A stretch of DNA of 64,000 nucleotides from Dongia_B sp035539215 (GCA_035539215.1 DATLIX010000106.1:62001-126000), one strand, 5' to 3'; shown: positions 1 through 9,141, counted from the stretch's first letter. Made by a program: numbers and translations. The notes: generated by a model not told the origin, from the sequence alone.

Positions 1-2
1 TC

Positions 3-209
3 GCGCACCGCCTCTCGACCATCGCCCGCATGGACCGCCTGATCGTGCTCGATCACGGCCGCATCGTGGAGAGCGGCAGCCATGCCGAGTTGCTGCAGAA
101 GGGCGGGACCTATGCCCGCCTCTGGCACCGCCAGTCCGGCGGCTTCATCGATCCCGGTGTTGAAGCGGGGGCGCAAGAAGCCAGCAAGGCAGGCGCGGCG
201 GCGGAGTAG
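3..209 (+). CDS. ABC transporter ATP-binding/permease protein, C-terminal end (partial)
   Basis: The reading frame enters the window already open and encodes the last 68 residues of an ABC ATPase. The first residues read AHRLST, the H-loop (switch histidine), followed by a D-R-L-I-V-L-D strand and the H-G-R-I-V-E-S-G-S-H-A-E-L-L signature that closes the nucleotide-binding domain. The T-Y-A-R-L-W-H-R-Q tail is typical of half-transporters in which an N-terminal membrane domain is fused to the ATPase (multidrug or lipid exporters). The substrate cannot be told because the membrane domain lies outside the window. The frame ends in TAG after a short Ala/Glu-rich tail. Confidence 0.85.
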   Translation, partial: AHRLSTIARMDRLIVLDHGRIVESGSHAELLQKGGTYARLWHRQSGGFIDPGVEAGAQEASKAGAAAE

Positions 210-271
210 GGGCGCCGATACCTGCCCCCGACACCGCTCGCGCTCTATCTCCCTCATTCAGTTTGCCCGTT

Positions 272-304
272 GCCCCTCTCCGGCGGGGGGCCGGGGTGAG
301 GGGC
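272..304. repeat. GC-rich palindromic intergenic repeat (copy 1)
   Basis: The arms GCCCCTC and GAGGGGC enclose a G-rich centre. A clearly related element lies at 23270-23316 and a weaker one near 25716-25748, all between genes. It resembles the REP-like palindromes scattered between genes in many proteobacteria and may act as an mRNA 3' stem-loop after the ABC transporter gene. Confidence 0.5.
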
Positions 305-432
305 AAAAATGCCGAGATGCTTTCCCGCGTCGCAACTGACCGGACAGCAGCGGACTTGATCCGGGCGTCCGTATTCGCGGCGGGCGGGGCAGCAGTTCGG
401 CGCAGGACAGCGGAAGGGCGCGGCCTCCGGCC

Positions 433-861
433 TCACGGCCCCCGCAGGATGTCCAGCGTCGCCGTATCCGCCTTGCCGCCGCAATATTTCGCCAGCGCCG
501 CCTGGAAGATCGGATCGGCGCCGGGTATCTGGGCGAACAGCGTCATGCAGGAACGGAACTTGACGGCGTCGACCGTGCCGAAGATTTCCTCGAGGGTACG
601 ATGTTCCACCGCCATCACCAGGCGGCAGCATTCCAGCAGCCGGCTCCCCAGCACCGGATGGCCGAGATAGGCGATGGCCTCGGCGAGATTGGCGATGGCG
701 TATCTGCGCGACATGGCGCTGAGCCCGAGCCCGGCGATCTGCGGAAAGACGAACCACATCCAGTGACTGCGCTTCTGCCCGGCGCGCAATTCGGCGCGGA
801 CCTGATCGAAGATCGGGTCCTGGGCTTCGCCAAAACGTTGAAGCTCGTCAGGGTTCGTCAT
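433..861 (-). CDS. DUF1810 family protein
   Basis: The product is 142 residues from ATG 861. It opens with D-E-L-Q-R-F-G-E-A-Q-D and contains the family hallmark K-R-S-H-W-M-W-F-V-F-P-Q-I-A-G-L-G, then S-x-x-Y-A-I and a conserved H-P-V-L-G-S-R-L. Length and motifs match the DUF1810 family, small cytosolic proteins of unknown function that are widespread in proteobacteria. An upstream in-frame ATG at 903 would add 14 residues, but the family normally begins at the chosen start. The gene stands alone, with a GC-rich intergenic stretch downstream. Confidence 0.85.
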   Translation of the reverse strand: MTNPDELQRFGEAQDPIFDQVRAELRAGQKRSHWMWFVFPQIAGLGLSAMSRRYAIANLAEAIAYLGHPVLGSRLLECCRLVMAVEHRTLEEIFGTVDAVKFRSCMTLFAQIPGADPIFQAALAKYCGGKADTATLDILRGP

Positions 862-991
862 GGCTGGCTGCCGGCCTGAGCGGAAAAGAAGCAATCTCCG
901 CATAGCCTAGGCCCGTTTGAGGCCATTGTCATCCCGTGGGCTTTCCGGTCAAATCACCGGCATTGTGTGAATTGGCGACAGGTTGCGGCGC

Positions 992-2635
992 ATGACCGGC
1001 GACACCGATCTCGATCTCGGCACCTTTGACTACATCATCGTCGGCGCCGGCACGGCGGGGTGCCTGCTGGCGAACCGGCTGTCGGCCGACCCGCAAGTGT
1101 CGGTTCTGCTGCTGGAGGCCGGCGGGCGCGACAACTATGTCTGGATTCATATTCCGGTCGGCTATCTTTATTGCATCAACAATCCCCGCACCGACTGGTG
1201 TTTCAAGACCGAGGCGGAGCGTGGCCTTAACGGCCGCGCCATCGGCTATCCGCGCGGCAAGGTCCTGGGCGGCTGTTCATCGATCAACGGCATGATCTAT
1301 ATGCGCGGCCAGGCGCGGGATTACGACCACTGGCGCCAGCTCGGCAATGCCGGCTGGGCCTGGGATGACGTGCTGCCCTTCTTCAAGCAGCATGAGGATT
1401 TCGTCGCCGACGACAACAATGCCGACGATCCGCTGCATGGACGCGGCGGCGAACTCCGGGTCGAAAAGCAGCGCCTGCATTGGCCGATCCTGGATTCCTT
1501 CCGCGACGCGGCGGTGGAGGCCGGCATTCCCCGGGTGCGCGATTTCAATCGCGGCGACAATACCGGCATCGCCTATTTCCAGGTGACGCAGCGCGGCGGC
1601 ATCCGCGTCAATGCCGCCAAGGCTTTCCTCAAGCCGGCGCGGCGGCGCGCCAATCTGCGCATCGTCACGGCGGCGCATGCGGCCCGCGTGCTGATCGAGA
1701 ACAGGCGCGCCGCCGGTATCGCCCTCACCGTGGCGGGCCGGCCGGCCAAGGCGCAAGCGCGCGGCGAGGTGATCCTGGCGGCCGGCGCCATCGGCTCGCC
1801 GCAGCTGCTGGAACTCTCAGGCATCGGTCAGGCGTCGCGGCTGCGCGATCTCGGCATCGCACCGCTGCACGATCTCCCCGGCGTCGGCGAGAACCTGCAG
1901 GATCATCTGCAGTTGCGGATGATCTACAAGATCGCCAATGCGCTAACCCTGAACGAGCGCGCCGGCAATCTGCGCGGCAAGGCGCGGATCGCGCTGGAAT
2001 ATGCGCTGCAGCGGCGCGGGCCGATGTCGATGGCGCCCAGCCAGCTGGGTGCTTTCGCGAAATCCGATCCGGCGCTGGAGACCGCCGATCTCGAATATCA
2101 CGTGCAGCCTCTGTCGCTGGAAAAATTCGGCGAACCGCTGCACGGCTTTCCCGCCATCACCGCCAGCGTCTGCAATCTGCGCCCCGAGAGCCGGGGATCG
2201 AGCCATGCGGTGGCGGCGGATTTCCGCGCGGCACCGTCGATCCGGCCGAATTACCTCTCGACCGATGGCGACCGGCGCGTCGCCGCCGCCGCCATCCGCC
2301 TGACCCGCCGCATCCTGGCGGCAAAGCCGATGCAACCCTATCAGCCGCAGGAATACCTGCCCGGTGCCGCGCTGACGAGCGACGAGGAACTGGTGCAGGC
2401 GGCGGGCGCCATCGGCACGACTATCTTCCATCCGGTCGGCACCGCGCGCATGGGGCAGGACGAGAGGGCCGTGGTCGATGACCGCCTGCGGGTCCATGGC
2501 ATCGACGGCCTGCGGGTGATCGACGCCTCGATCATGCCGACCATCACCTCCGGCAACACCAACGCGCCGGTCCTGATGATCGCCGAAAAAGGTGCTGCGA
2601 TGATCCGTGAAGATCGGCGCGGGTCCGTCGCATAG
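992..2635 (+). CDS. GMC family oxidoreductase (choline dehydrogenase-like)
   Basis: This is a flavoprotein of 547 residues that oxidises an alcohol substrate with FAD. The FAD-binding GxGxxG motif is at residues 18-23 (V-G-A-G-T-A-G). The first GMC signature follows (G-K-V-L-G-G-C-S-S-I-N-G), and the C-terminal catalytic pair is His480 (F-H-P-V-G-T-A-R-M-G) and Asn524 (S-G-N-T-N-A-P). Length fits the choline or alcohol dehydrogenase branch. ATG 992 is preferred to the in-frame TTG at 983, and an AGG lies upstream. No BetB, BetI or transporter gene is adjacent, so choline is not supported as the substrate; aliphatic or polyethylene-glycol type alcohols are equally possible. Confidence 0.93.
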   Translation: MTGDTDLDLGTFDYIIVGAGTAGCLLANRLSADPQVSVLLLEAGGRDNYVWIHIPVGYLYCINNPRTDWCFKTEAERGLNGRAIGYPRGKVLGGCSSINGMIYMRGQARDYDHWRQLGNAGWAWDDVLPFFKQHEDFVADDNNADDPLHGRGGELRVEKQRLHWPILDSFRDAAVEAGIPRVRDFNRGDNTGIAYFQVTQRGGIRVNAAKAFLKPARRRANLRIVTAAHAARVLIENRRAAGIALTVAGRPAKAQARGEVILAAGAIGSPQLLELSGIGQASRLRDLGIAPLHDLPGVGENLQDHLQLRMIYKIANALTLNERAGNLRGKARIALEYALQRRGPMSMAPSQLGAFAKSDPALETADLEYHVQPLSLEKFGEPLHGFPAITASVCNLRPESRGSSHAVAADFRAAPSIRPNYLSTDGDRRVAAAAIRLTRRILAAKPMQPYQPQEYLPGAALTSDEELVQAAGAIGTTIFHPVGTARMGQDERAVVDDRLRVHGIDGLRVIDASIMPTITSGNTNAPVLMIAEKGAAMIREDRRGSVA

Positions 2636-3149
2636 AGGCACGCTCAGACGCCGCTATCGCTCCTCATCTCGTGCGCGCTCCGCCCGGCGCGAGAGAGATG
2701 CGCGATGTTCCGCAGCTTTCATCGCAACCGCAATGCGGCCATAGGTCTGCGCGCATACACCCCTGCATGTGCCAAAGCTCTCAGCTGGATGTATCGACAA
2801 CAGATAACTTATTCATTGCGGGTTGACGTCGATCGGCTCGCGCTGCGACGCCATGTATGCAGCCACGCGAACGGTCATTTTCGTTAACAACAATAACGCG
2901 AGAAAATACTTGCGCGCAGCGGTCGGGCGGCCTCTCAATAGGGAAGCGGCAAAGGGGAGACCATCGCCGCGGCGGGATCGCAGGTCGATCGGATCAGGCT
3001 GCCGGGTATTGCCGGACAGTCTGCCGGGATCGGCGCAGACAATATCAGCGTAGCGGAATCAGACGAGGCATGGAAACGCGCCGAACAGGCGCGCGGGATC
3101 GGCGTGGCGACATCAGGATCAGCGCTTAGGGGATAGGCGAGGGGGCGAG
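2636..3149. other. Intergenic region, no gene seen
   Basis: These 514 bases lie between the GMC oxidoreductase and the patatin-like gene. Short open frames here have no recognisable features or ribosome sites. An AT-richer patch near 2880-2915 could carry the promoter of the downstream gene. No strong hairpin was found. Confidence 0.5.
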
Positions 3150-6100
3150 ATGGTTCAGCAGGCGGTCGATGCAGGCGGTGATGAACTGAGCGAGGTCAGC
3201 ATCCTCCTCGCCGAAGTGCGGCACCAATTCGGCGCCGCCTCGCCCGAAATTCGCCCGCTGGCGGAAACGCGCGAAGCTATCCGCCAGGCGAAAAGCGACT
3301 ACCAGCGCGTGAAGGACGCGCTCGACAGCGAGATCGAGCGGCTGCGTCTGGATGATCGGCGGAGCAAGGCCATCGCCCCGGCCGGCGAGACGGTGCGCGA
3401 CCAGTTGCAGCAGGAACTCGACGCGAAAGAAGAAGAGCGCGATGAACTCATGCGCGCCTATGAGACCCTGCGGCTGCAGCTGCGCGGCGAATTCAACCGC
3501 CGGCTCGGGCGGCTCAACCGCTCGGCTCTGTGCCTTTCGGGCGGCGGCATTCGCAGCGGCTCCTTCGCGCTTGGCGTGCTGCAGGCGCTGGCCACCTATC
3601 CGCGCCGCAACACACGGCAGCCGAGCCCGCCGCAGCAGGCCTTGCTGGGGCAGATGGATTTCCTCTCCACCGTCAGCGGCGGCGGCTATATCGGCAGTTG
3701 GCTCTCCGCCTGGCTGTGCCGCGCCGGCTATGAGGATGTGCAGCCGAAGCTGGTCGCCCGGCCGCTGCCCTCGAAGGAGCCGCCGGAAATCGAGAATCTG
3801 CGGCGCTACAGCAATTTCCTGACACCGAAGCTCGGCGTTCTGTCGGCCGATAGCTGGGCGGCGATCGCACTCTATTTTCGCAACCTCTTCCTCAACTGGC
3901 TGATCCTGCTGCCGGCGATCTGCCTGCCGCTGCTGCTGTTGAAGCTGTTTGCCGTCGTCGCGGCTTATTTTGCCCGCGATTTCGAAACCGTGCCGCCGGT
4001 CGGCGGCGTGCAGCTCGGCCTGCCGATACTGGCGGTGATCCTGGCCATCGCCGCGATGATCTATGCGCTGCGGAACGTGACGGTGAACCGGCCGACTTAT
4101 GCCGAGAACGGCATCGATCAGACCGCCTTTCTCGGCCTGGTTCTGCTGCCGGTCATTTTCGCGGCGATCTGCTGGTCGGGATTCTTTCTCTCCCCCGCTT
4201 TCGCAGCACTCCTGCGCCTTGCGGGTCTCGGGCCGGAAAAATTCACCGCCGATTCCCAGCTGCTGTCTTCGTTGAAGATCGCCTGCCTGGTTACCGGTGC
4301 CGTCATCGGCTGCGTGATCTATAGTCTCGGCTGGCTTTGTGCGGCACCGTGGCGGCGCCTGCGCCATTTCATGCAGCGGCCGAAATCGCGTCAGGCAGCA
4401 CCCGACGATTTGATGCCGCCGGCCCGCCAGCTGGTGGTGGACTGGCTGCAATTCGCCGGCGGCGGCCTGGTCTATGGCCTTCTGCTCGGGCTTGGCGCCT
4501 ATCTGCTGCTGCTGGCGCCGCATATCCTTTCCGCCCCCGCGCCGCCGCCCTGCCAGGCGCAGTACCATCTGGTCCCCGATGTGTTGGATCTCACCCTGCA
4601 TCAGGCGCAGCCTTGTTCGGCCCAGACGGCGGTATCGACGGTCCCCGCCGACCTCGCCTGGAAAGTCCGACTCTTCGCGGCGGTCGCCCTGGGGCTGCCC
4701 TGGCTGGTCCTCGCGCAACTGACCGGCGAAGCCGTCTTCACCGGCCTCGGCAGCTTTGCCAAAAGCTCCGACAGCGATCGCGAATGGCTGGGCCGCGCGG
4801 CCGGCTGGTATCTGCTGGTGGCGCTGGGCTGGATCATCACCGTGCTGCTGGTCTATGGCGGCTCGACCCTGCTGCTGCCGACCGGCGAGGACGGGGGCAC
4901 CAGCTGGACCGCCTATTTCGGCTGGGTCGACAAGATAAAGGGCGTGGTGAAGACGATCGGCGATTACCTGGCGCCGATCGGCGGCCTTTCCGCGGTGGCG
5001 ACGGCCCTGCTCAGCGGCAGTTCGCTGACCGGCGGGCGCGACAAGCCCGGCGACGACCGTTCGCCCGTCATGCGCGTGATCGCCGAAAACGGCCTCACCA
5101 TCGCGGCCCTGATCTTTCTCATTTCGCTGATCGTCTTTCTGTCGACCGGGCTCGATCAGGTCCTGCTCGGCAAGTCGCTGCTCGCCAGCGACCTGCTGCT
5201 GGCGCGGATCGGCGATGAATGGGGCAAGGAATTGTGGTGGCTGGCGATCGGCCTGATCGGTGCGGCATTACTGGCCGCCGGTGCCTCAGCCTGCGTGAAC
5301 ATCAACCGCTTCTCGCTGCATGCGCTGTATCGCAACCGCCTGATCCGCGAATTCCTCGGCGCCACCAATCTCGACCGCCGGCCCAATCTTTTCACCGGCT
5401 TCGCCCTCAAGGACAACATGGCGATGCATGAATTGAGGGGCGCGAATGTCACCGTCGGCGGCCGGAGCCGCCTGCTGCATATCGTCAACATAACGCTCAA
5501 TCTGGTGGGGACCAGCAATCTCGCCTGGCAGGAACGCAAGGGCGAATCCTTCACCGTCAGCCCTCTGCACAGCGGCGCCGCCTTGCTGGGTTATCGCGAC
5601 AGCCAGTATTATGCCAAAGGCGAGGAGGACGGCATCTCGCTCGGCACGGCGGTGGCCATTTCCGGCGCCGCCGCCAGTCCCAACATGGGCTATCACAGCT
5701 CGCCCCTGATCACGATCATCATGACGCTGCTCAACGTGCGCCTCGGCTGGTGGCTCGGCAATCCGGCGAGGCCGCGGGCCGATCTCGACGGTCCCCGCTC
5801 GGCGATCAAGTGGATTGCCTTCGAAGCCTTCGGACTCACCACCGAGGACAAGGACTTCGTCTATCTCTCCGATGGCGGCCATTTCGAGAATCTGGCGCTC
5901 TATGAAATGGTGCGGCGGCGTTGCCGCTATATCATCGTCAGTGATGGCGGCTGCGATCCCACCTGTGCGCTGAGCGATCTCGGCACCGCGGTACGCATGA
6001 TCGAGATCGATCTCGGTGTCCGCATCACCTTCCCGGATCTGTGCAAGCTGAAACCGCGCCTGTCGGTGGAGGATGCTCGGGCCGGCACTTTCCAGGATGA

Positions 6101-6452
6101 CCAGAAATGCTGGTGCATCGGCCGGATCGGCTACAAGGAGGCCGATTACAAGGACGGCAACGGCGAGGAAGCGGACGGCTATATCGTCTACATCAAGCCG
6201 AGCTTCCGGGGCAAAAACGAAAGCGCGGGTGTCAGGGCCTATGCGCTAGCCCATCCCGATTTCCCGCATGAGCCGACTTCGGATCAATGGTTCAGCGAAT
6301 CGCAGTTCGAAAGCTACCGCAAGCTCGGCTTCGATATCGCCGAGGAGCTGCTGGCAAGCCGGGCGCATCAGGCAGCCGTGATCGCGGTCGGCAAGCGCGG
6401 CCCCACGGCGATCCCGGAGCTGCCGGATTTCTTCGAGGCGCTTGCCCTCTAG
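3150..6452 (+). CDS. Large patatin-like phospholipase with about ten membrane helices
   Basis: The 1100-residue protein probably hydrolyses lipid acyl esters at the inner membrane. After a charged, probably coiled-coil N-terminus (about 1-115), the patatin oxyanion motif G-G-G-I-R-S appears near residue 130 and the nucleophile motif T-V-S-G-G-G with Ser176. The second half of the Ser/Asp dyad, the D-G-G motif (S-D-G-G-H-F-E-N), comes only at Asp908. Between them lie roughly ten hydrophobic helices (about 245-740). This layout occurs in a group of annotated bacterial patatin-like proteins, but the substrate and role are unknown. ATG 3150 has a G-rich ribosome site 5-10 nt upstream. The gene appears monocistronic. 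Confidence 0.85.
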   Translation: MVQQAVDAGGDELSEVSILLAEVRHQFGAASPEIRPLAETREAIRQAKSDYQRVKDALDSEIERLRLDDRRSKAIAPAGETVRDQLQQELDAKEEERDELMRAYETLRLQLRGEFNRRLGRLNRSALCLSGGGIRSGSFALGVLQALATYPRRNTRQPSPPQQALLGQMDFLSTVSGGGYIGSWLSAWLCRAGYEDVQPKLVARPLPSKEPPEIENLRRYSNFLTPKLGVLSADSWAAIALYFRNLFLNWLILLPAICLPLLLLKLFAVVAAYFARDFETVPPVGGVQLGLPILAVILAIAAMIYALRNVTVNRPTYAENGIDQTAFLGLVLLPVIFAAICWSGFFLSPAFAALLRLAGLGPEKFTADSQLLSSLKIACLVTGAVIGCVIYSLGWLCAAPWRRLRHFMQRPKSRQAAPDDLMPPARQLVVDWLQFAGGGLVYGLLLGLGAYLLLLAPHILSAPAPPPCQAQYHLVPDVLDLTLHQAQPCSAQTAVSTVPADLAWKVRLFAAVALGLPWLVLAQLTGEAVFTGLGSFAKSSDSDREWLGRAAGWYLLVALGWIITVLLVYGGSTLLLPTGEDGGTSWTAYFGWVDKIKGVVKTIGDYLAPIGGLSAVATALLSGSSLTGGRDKPGDDRSPVMRVIAENGLTIAALIFLISLIVFLSTGLDQVLLGKSLLASDLLLARIGDEWGKELWWLAIGLIGAALLAAGASACVNINRFSLHALYRNRLIREFLGATNLDRRPNLFTGFALKDNMAMHELRGANVTVGGRSRLLHIVNITLNLVGTSNLAWQERKGESFTVSPLHSGAALLGYRDSQYYAKGEEDGISLGTAVAISGAAASPNMGYHSSPLITIIMTLLNVRLGWWLGNPARPRADLDGPRSAIKWIAFEAFGLTTEDKDFVYLSDGGHFENLALYEMVRRRCRYIIVSDGGCDPTCALSDLGTAVRMIEIDLGVRITFPDLCKLKPRLSVEDARAGTFQDDQKCWCIGRIGYKEADYKDGNGEEADGYIVYIKPSFRGKNESAGVRAYALAHPDFPHEPTSDQWFSESQFESYRKLGFDIAEELLASRAHQAAVIAVGKRGPTAIPELPDFFEALAL

Positions 6453-6622
6453 CAGCCGGCCTAGGCGGTGTCGACAAATTCCGCATACCCACGGTAGCCC
6501 AGGCGCCGCCTGGGGCCGGCAGGGAGCAAGGCGCGAGGCCGACGGCGGAGCGGACCTCCGTCAAGGCCGAGCAATGCTGCCGAGGCCGCCGCTTCGATCG
6601 GGACCTTGGCCGATGATTTTTC

Positions 6623-6683
6623 GAGGAGGGTTTGAGCTTCTTGTTCGTTCCTTCGTCACAACGGCGAAACCCGAACCCTCCTC
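6623..6683. repeat. Inverted repeat in the intergenic region 6453-6733
   Basis: A perfect 10-base arm GAGGAGGGTT (6623-6632) is complemented by AACCCTCCTC (6674-6683) around a 41-base centre. It lies between the convergent patatin and hydrolase genes, so it could end transcription from either side, although no T-run follows. The rest of 6453-6733 shows no gene. Confidence 0.4.
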
Positions 6684-6733
6684 AATATACACCTCTAATG
6701 TCTACCATTGGCGATAATGGATGCGAGATGTCG

Positions 6734-7552
6734 TCAAGACTCGATGAATGAGAGCAGGTCGGGGTTGAGGACATCCGCATGCGTGGTGAGCATGCCATGG
6801 GGATAGCCCGGATAAGTCTTCAGCGACCCGTTCTTAAGCAGGTCGACCGCACGCGGCACTGAACTTGCAAACGGGACGACTTGATCAGCCTCGCCGTGCA
6901 TCACCAGCACCGGCACGGTGATCTTCTTGAGGTCTTCGGTATAATCTTCGAGCCAAGAGTCGACAGTCGCGTAGTGAGCGAGGGCACCGCCGGCCATGCC
7001 TTGGCGCCACCAGTTCGCAATGATTGCCTCCGAAGGCTTGGCCCCATCCAGGTTGTAGCCGTAGAACGGATTCTCAGGGACGAAACGGTAGAACTCCGCC
7101 CGGTTGCCCAGCACGCCCGCGCGGATCGCTTCGAACCACTCCGGGGGTTGACCGGAAGGGTTGTCCTTGCTCCGGTACATGTTCGGCGTCAGTGACGCGA
7201 CCAGCACCGCCTTCGCCACGCGCTCCTGGTGACGAGCGACATAGCGAGCCACCTCACCGCCACCTGTCGAGTGCCCGATATGGATCGCGTCGCGCAGGTT
7301 GAGGTGTTCAGTCAGGGCCGCGAGGTCGGCAACCCAGTGATCCATGTCGTTGCCGGTGCTGGGCTGGTCGGACCGGCCGTGGCCGCGCCGGTCGTGGGCG
7401 ATCACGCGATACCCGTGCTGAAGGAAGAACGTCATCTGGGCATCCCAGTCGTCCGCTGTCAGCGGCCAGCCGTGGCTGAAAACGATCGGCTGACCTGATC
7501 CCCAATCCTTGTAGAAGATGTTTACGCCGTCTGTCGTCGTGATCGTGGGCAT
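6734..7552 (-). CDS. Alpha/beta hydrolase, non-haem haloperoxidase/esterase type
   Basis: This 272-residue protein belongs to the cofactor-free haloperoxidase group of alpha/beta hydrolases. The nucleophile elbow is G-H-S-T-G-G-G with Ser95; the acid is Asp223 (H-G-E-A-D-Q-V-V-P) and the base His252 (G-Y-P-H-G-M). The motifs S-H-G-W-P and D-R-R-G-H-G-R-S-D-Q are also typical. Such enzymes act as esterases or perhydrolases; the physiological substrate is unknown. ATG 7552 has a good AAAGGAA site. The gene follows a TetR regulator on the same strand, and the gap contains a copy of the motif found in front of that regulator, which suggests control by it. Confidence 0.93.
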   Translation of the reverse strand: MPTITTTDGVNIFYKDWGSGQPIVFSHGWPLTADDWDAQMTFFLQHGYRVIAHDRRGHGRSDQPSTGNDMDHWVADLAALTEHLNLRDAIHIGHSTGGGEVARYVARHQERVAKAVLVASLTPNMYRSKDNPSGQPPEWFEAIRAGVLGNRAEFYRFVPENPFYGYNLDGAKPSEAIIANWWRQGMAGGALAHYATVDSWLEDYTEDLKKITVPVLVMHGEADQVVPFASSVPRAVDLLKNGSLKTYPGYPHGMLTTHADVLNPDLLSFIES

Positions 7553-7634
7553 TTTTCAGTTCCTTTCGATTAGCCGCGGGTAAGACTCATCGCTCGCTGG
7601 CGCGGCGTTCCAGCGATGATCTGGTAAACTAAAG

Positions 7635-7648
7635 TGACCAGTCGTCTA
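7635..7648. promoter_or_regulatory. Probable TetR operator in front of the hydrolase gene
   Basis: The sequence TGACCAGTCGTCTA lies between the TetR stop and the hydrolase start. It repeats 12 of 13 bases of TGACCGGTCGTCT found just upstream of the TetR gene (8267-8279). Two copies, one before each gene of the pair, support a shared operator read by the local TetR protein. Confidence 0.6.
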
Positions 7649-7664
7649 TTAATTGGTGAAATGT

Positions 7665-8255
7665 TTAGGTCAGCAGAGAGGGCAAAACAAAGCGCTCGAA
7701 GCTGTCGAAGGGCGCCCGGCTACGTTCGACCTTGGCCCGCATGACCGCCCCTTCGAACGTGTCGATAAGCGCGACGGCAAGCTGCTCGGGATCCTTTTTG
7801 GCCGACAATTCCCCCTTCTCCTGCGCTTCCCGTAAGCATGAGGCAAGTGCGGCCGACCACTCGCGATAGATTGCCGCAAGCTTGATCCGTACATCCTCGC
7901 TCGTCGGCGTGACTTCGAGCGCCATGTTCCCGATCAGGCAGCCAACCGCGTAACGGCGCCGCTCGTGAAACTCGGCAAGCCCGGCGAAATAGCGCGCGAT
8001 TCGCGACAAGGGCGGCTTCCGGCCCTGATTTAAAATAGCCCCATACTCAGCGACAACCGCGTCCCAATATTCGGTCAGTACCTCGACGGCGAAGGCTTCC
8101 TTGCTGTCGAAGTAATTATAGAACGATCCCTTGGGCACGCCGGCTGCGGCGGTAATCTCCTGCACGCCGGTGGCGTTGAAGCCCCGGGTGCTTACAAGCT
8201 CTCCCCCCTTTGCGAGGAGGCGCGATCGCGTTTCTGGATTGGCTGGTCTCGGCAT
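7665..8255 (-). CDS. TetR/AcrR family transcriptional regulator
   Basis: This 196-residue repressor has an N-terminal helix-turn-helix with the classic pattern G-F-N-A-T-G-V-Q-E-I-T-A-A-A-G-V and K-G-S-F-Y-N-Y-F-D-S-K-E. The C-terminal helical half would bind an inducer. A start at ATG 8255 (M-P-R-P-A-N-P-E-T-R) places the HTH at the usual distance from the N-terminus; an in-frame upstream start at 8348 would add 31 residues and would run through the operator. The gene lies upstream of the alpha/beta hydrolase gene on the same strand and very probably controls it and itself through the paired TGACCRGTCGTCT sites. Confidence 0.92.
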   Translation of the reverse strand: MPRPANPETRSRLLAKGGELVSTRGFNATGVQEITAAAGVPKGSFYNYFDSKEAFAVEVLTEYWDAVVAEYGAILNQGRKPPLSRIARYFAGLAEFHERRRYAVGCLIGNMALEVTPTSEDVRIKLAAIYREWSAALASCLREAQEKGELSAKKDPEQLAVALIDTFEGAVMRAKVERSRAPFDSFERFVLPSLLT

Positions 8256-8266
8256 GCATTTATATA

Positions 8267-8280
8267 TGACCGGTCGTCTT
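8267..8280. promoter_or_regulatory. Probable TetR autoregulatory operator
   Basis: TGACCGGTCGTCTT sits 11 bases upstream of the TetR start codon and contains the palindrome GACCGGTC. The matching motif at 7635-7648 precedes the target hydrolase gene. Confidence 0.6.
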
Positions 8281-8411
8281 ATTATCGTCAAGCGCTTTTT
8301 TTGGTGTGAACACCCATTCGCCCGGGCGCTCACCGGTTTACGTGGCAAATGCTGGTTGATTCAGCGCTGCTTTTTGGAGGCAGGCTTGAGTAGAGGTGAT
8401 CTCGCCGGAGG

Positions 8412-8660
8412 AGCGGAGCGGGGGTCTGGGAAACCATGGCCGTGACGCTGGCCGAGTTTATGGCGGATAGCGGCCACTACAGCATCGACAGCACCACAGT
8501 CCGCGCCCACGTCTCGGCCGCGGGCGGAAAAGGGGGCTCATCGACGTGCTCTTGGCCGCTCGCGGGGCGGCTTCACCAGTAAGATTCATTGCCTGGCTGA
8601 TGCCTGGCCACCTCAAGATCAATCGGGCCACGGACGCTCTGCTGACACCATGCTGTCAGG
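8412..8660 (+). pseudogene. IS5-family transposase remnant
   Basis: A decayed fragment of a DDE transposase. One frame reads G-V-W-E-T-M, then I-D-S-T-T-V-R-A-H-V-S-A-A-G-G-K-G-G, the region around the first catalytic Asp in IS5-group (IS427-like) transposases. It then shifts frame to continue as A-L-G-R-S-R-G-G-F-T-S-K-I-H-C-L-A-D-A, which is the expected next segment. The N-terminal half and the C-terminal catalytic region are gone, and no terminal repeats are recognisable. It marks an old insertion between the TetR gene and the SnoaL-like gene. Confidence 0.8.
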
Positions 8661-8721
8661 AGAGGCGGTGTAGAGATCCCTCAACTTGTTTGCCGTGAAC
8701 CGCTCGGGCTGGGAGCTTCAG

Positions 8722-9141
8722 GTGCTTGATCCATCGACGATGCGCGACCTGTTCGACCGCTGGGAGCGGGTCTGGCATGAAGGGCGATACGACCTCATTC
8801 CCGGCTGCGTACAGCCCGATTACATCCGGCACGACGAAAGAGGCGATCGGACGGTGAGCCGGGAAGCCTATGCGGCGGAGATCACGGCACTGCGGGAAGA
8901 GCGGCCGGATATACGTGTCGCGGTTTACGATCATGGATTCGATGGCGACCGCGCGTGGTTTCGTTTTGCCTTCAAGTGGGTGGATGCCAAGAGCGGAGAA
9001 CCGTGCAGCCGCGCGGGGATGCAATCGTACCGGATCGAGGCCGGCAAGCTCGCCGAGACCTGGGTCAGTCTGCAGCCGCTCGGCTCGGTATGGACGGACG
9101 CTGCCGCCCAGGTGCATTGGACGCGCCGGCGCACCGCGTAG
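8722..9141 (+). CDS. NTF2/SnoaL-like fold protein
   Basis: About 139 residues with the pattern of SnoaL-like polyketide cyclase and NTF2-fold proteins: M-R-D-L-F-D-R-W-x-x-V-W-H-E-G at the start, V-Q-P-D-Y-I-R-H-D-E in the first strand region, and a final W-V-S-L-Q-P-L. Members bind small molecules in a cone-shaped pocket, and many have no known reaction. The start is uncertain: GTG 8722 has a GGGAG site six bases upstream, and ATG 8740 is also possible; an in-frame TTG at 8686 lies next to the IS5 remnant. No partner gene is evident. Confidence 0.65.
   Translation: MLDPSTMRDLFDRWERVWHEGRYDLIPGCVQPDYIRHDERGDRTVSREAYAAEITALREERPDIRVAVYDHGFDGDRAWFRFAFKWVDAKSGEPCSRAGMQSYRIEAGKLAETWVSLQPLGSVWTDAAAQVHWTRRRTA

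Noticed and set aside
3126..4718. 530-codon open frame antisense to the patatin-like gene
   Set aside because: It mirrors a real gene with clear catalytic motifs, is rich in Gln/Arg/Asp as expected for an antisense frame in GC-rich DNA, and has no ribosome site or family motif.
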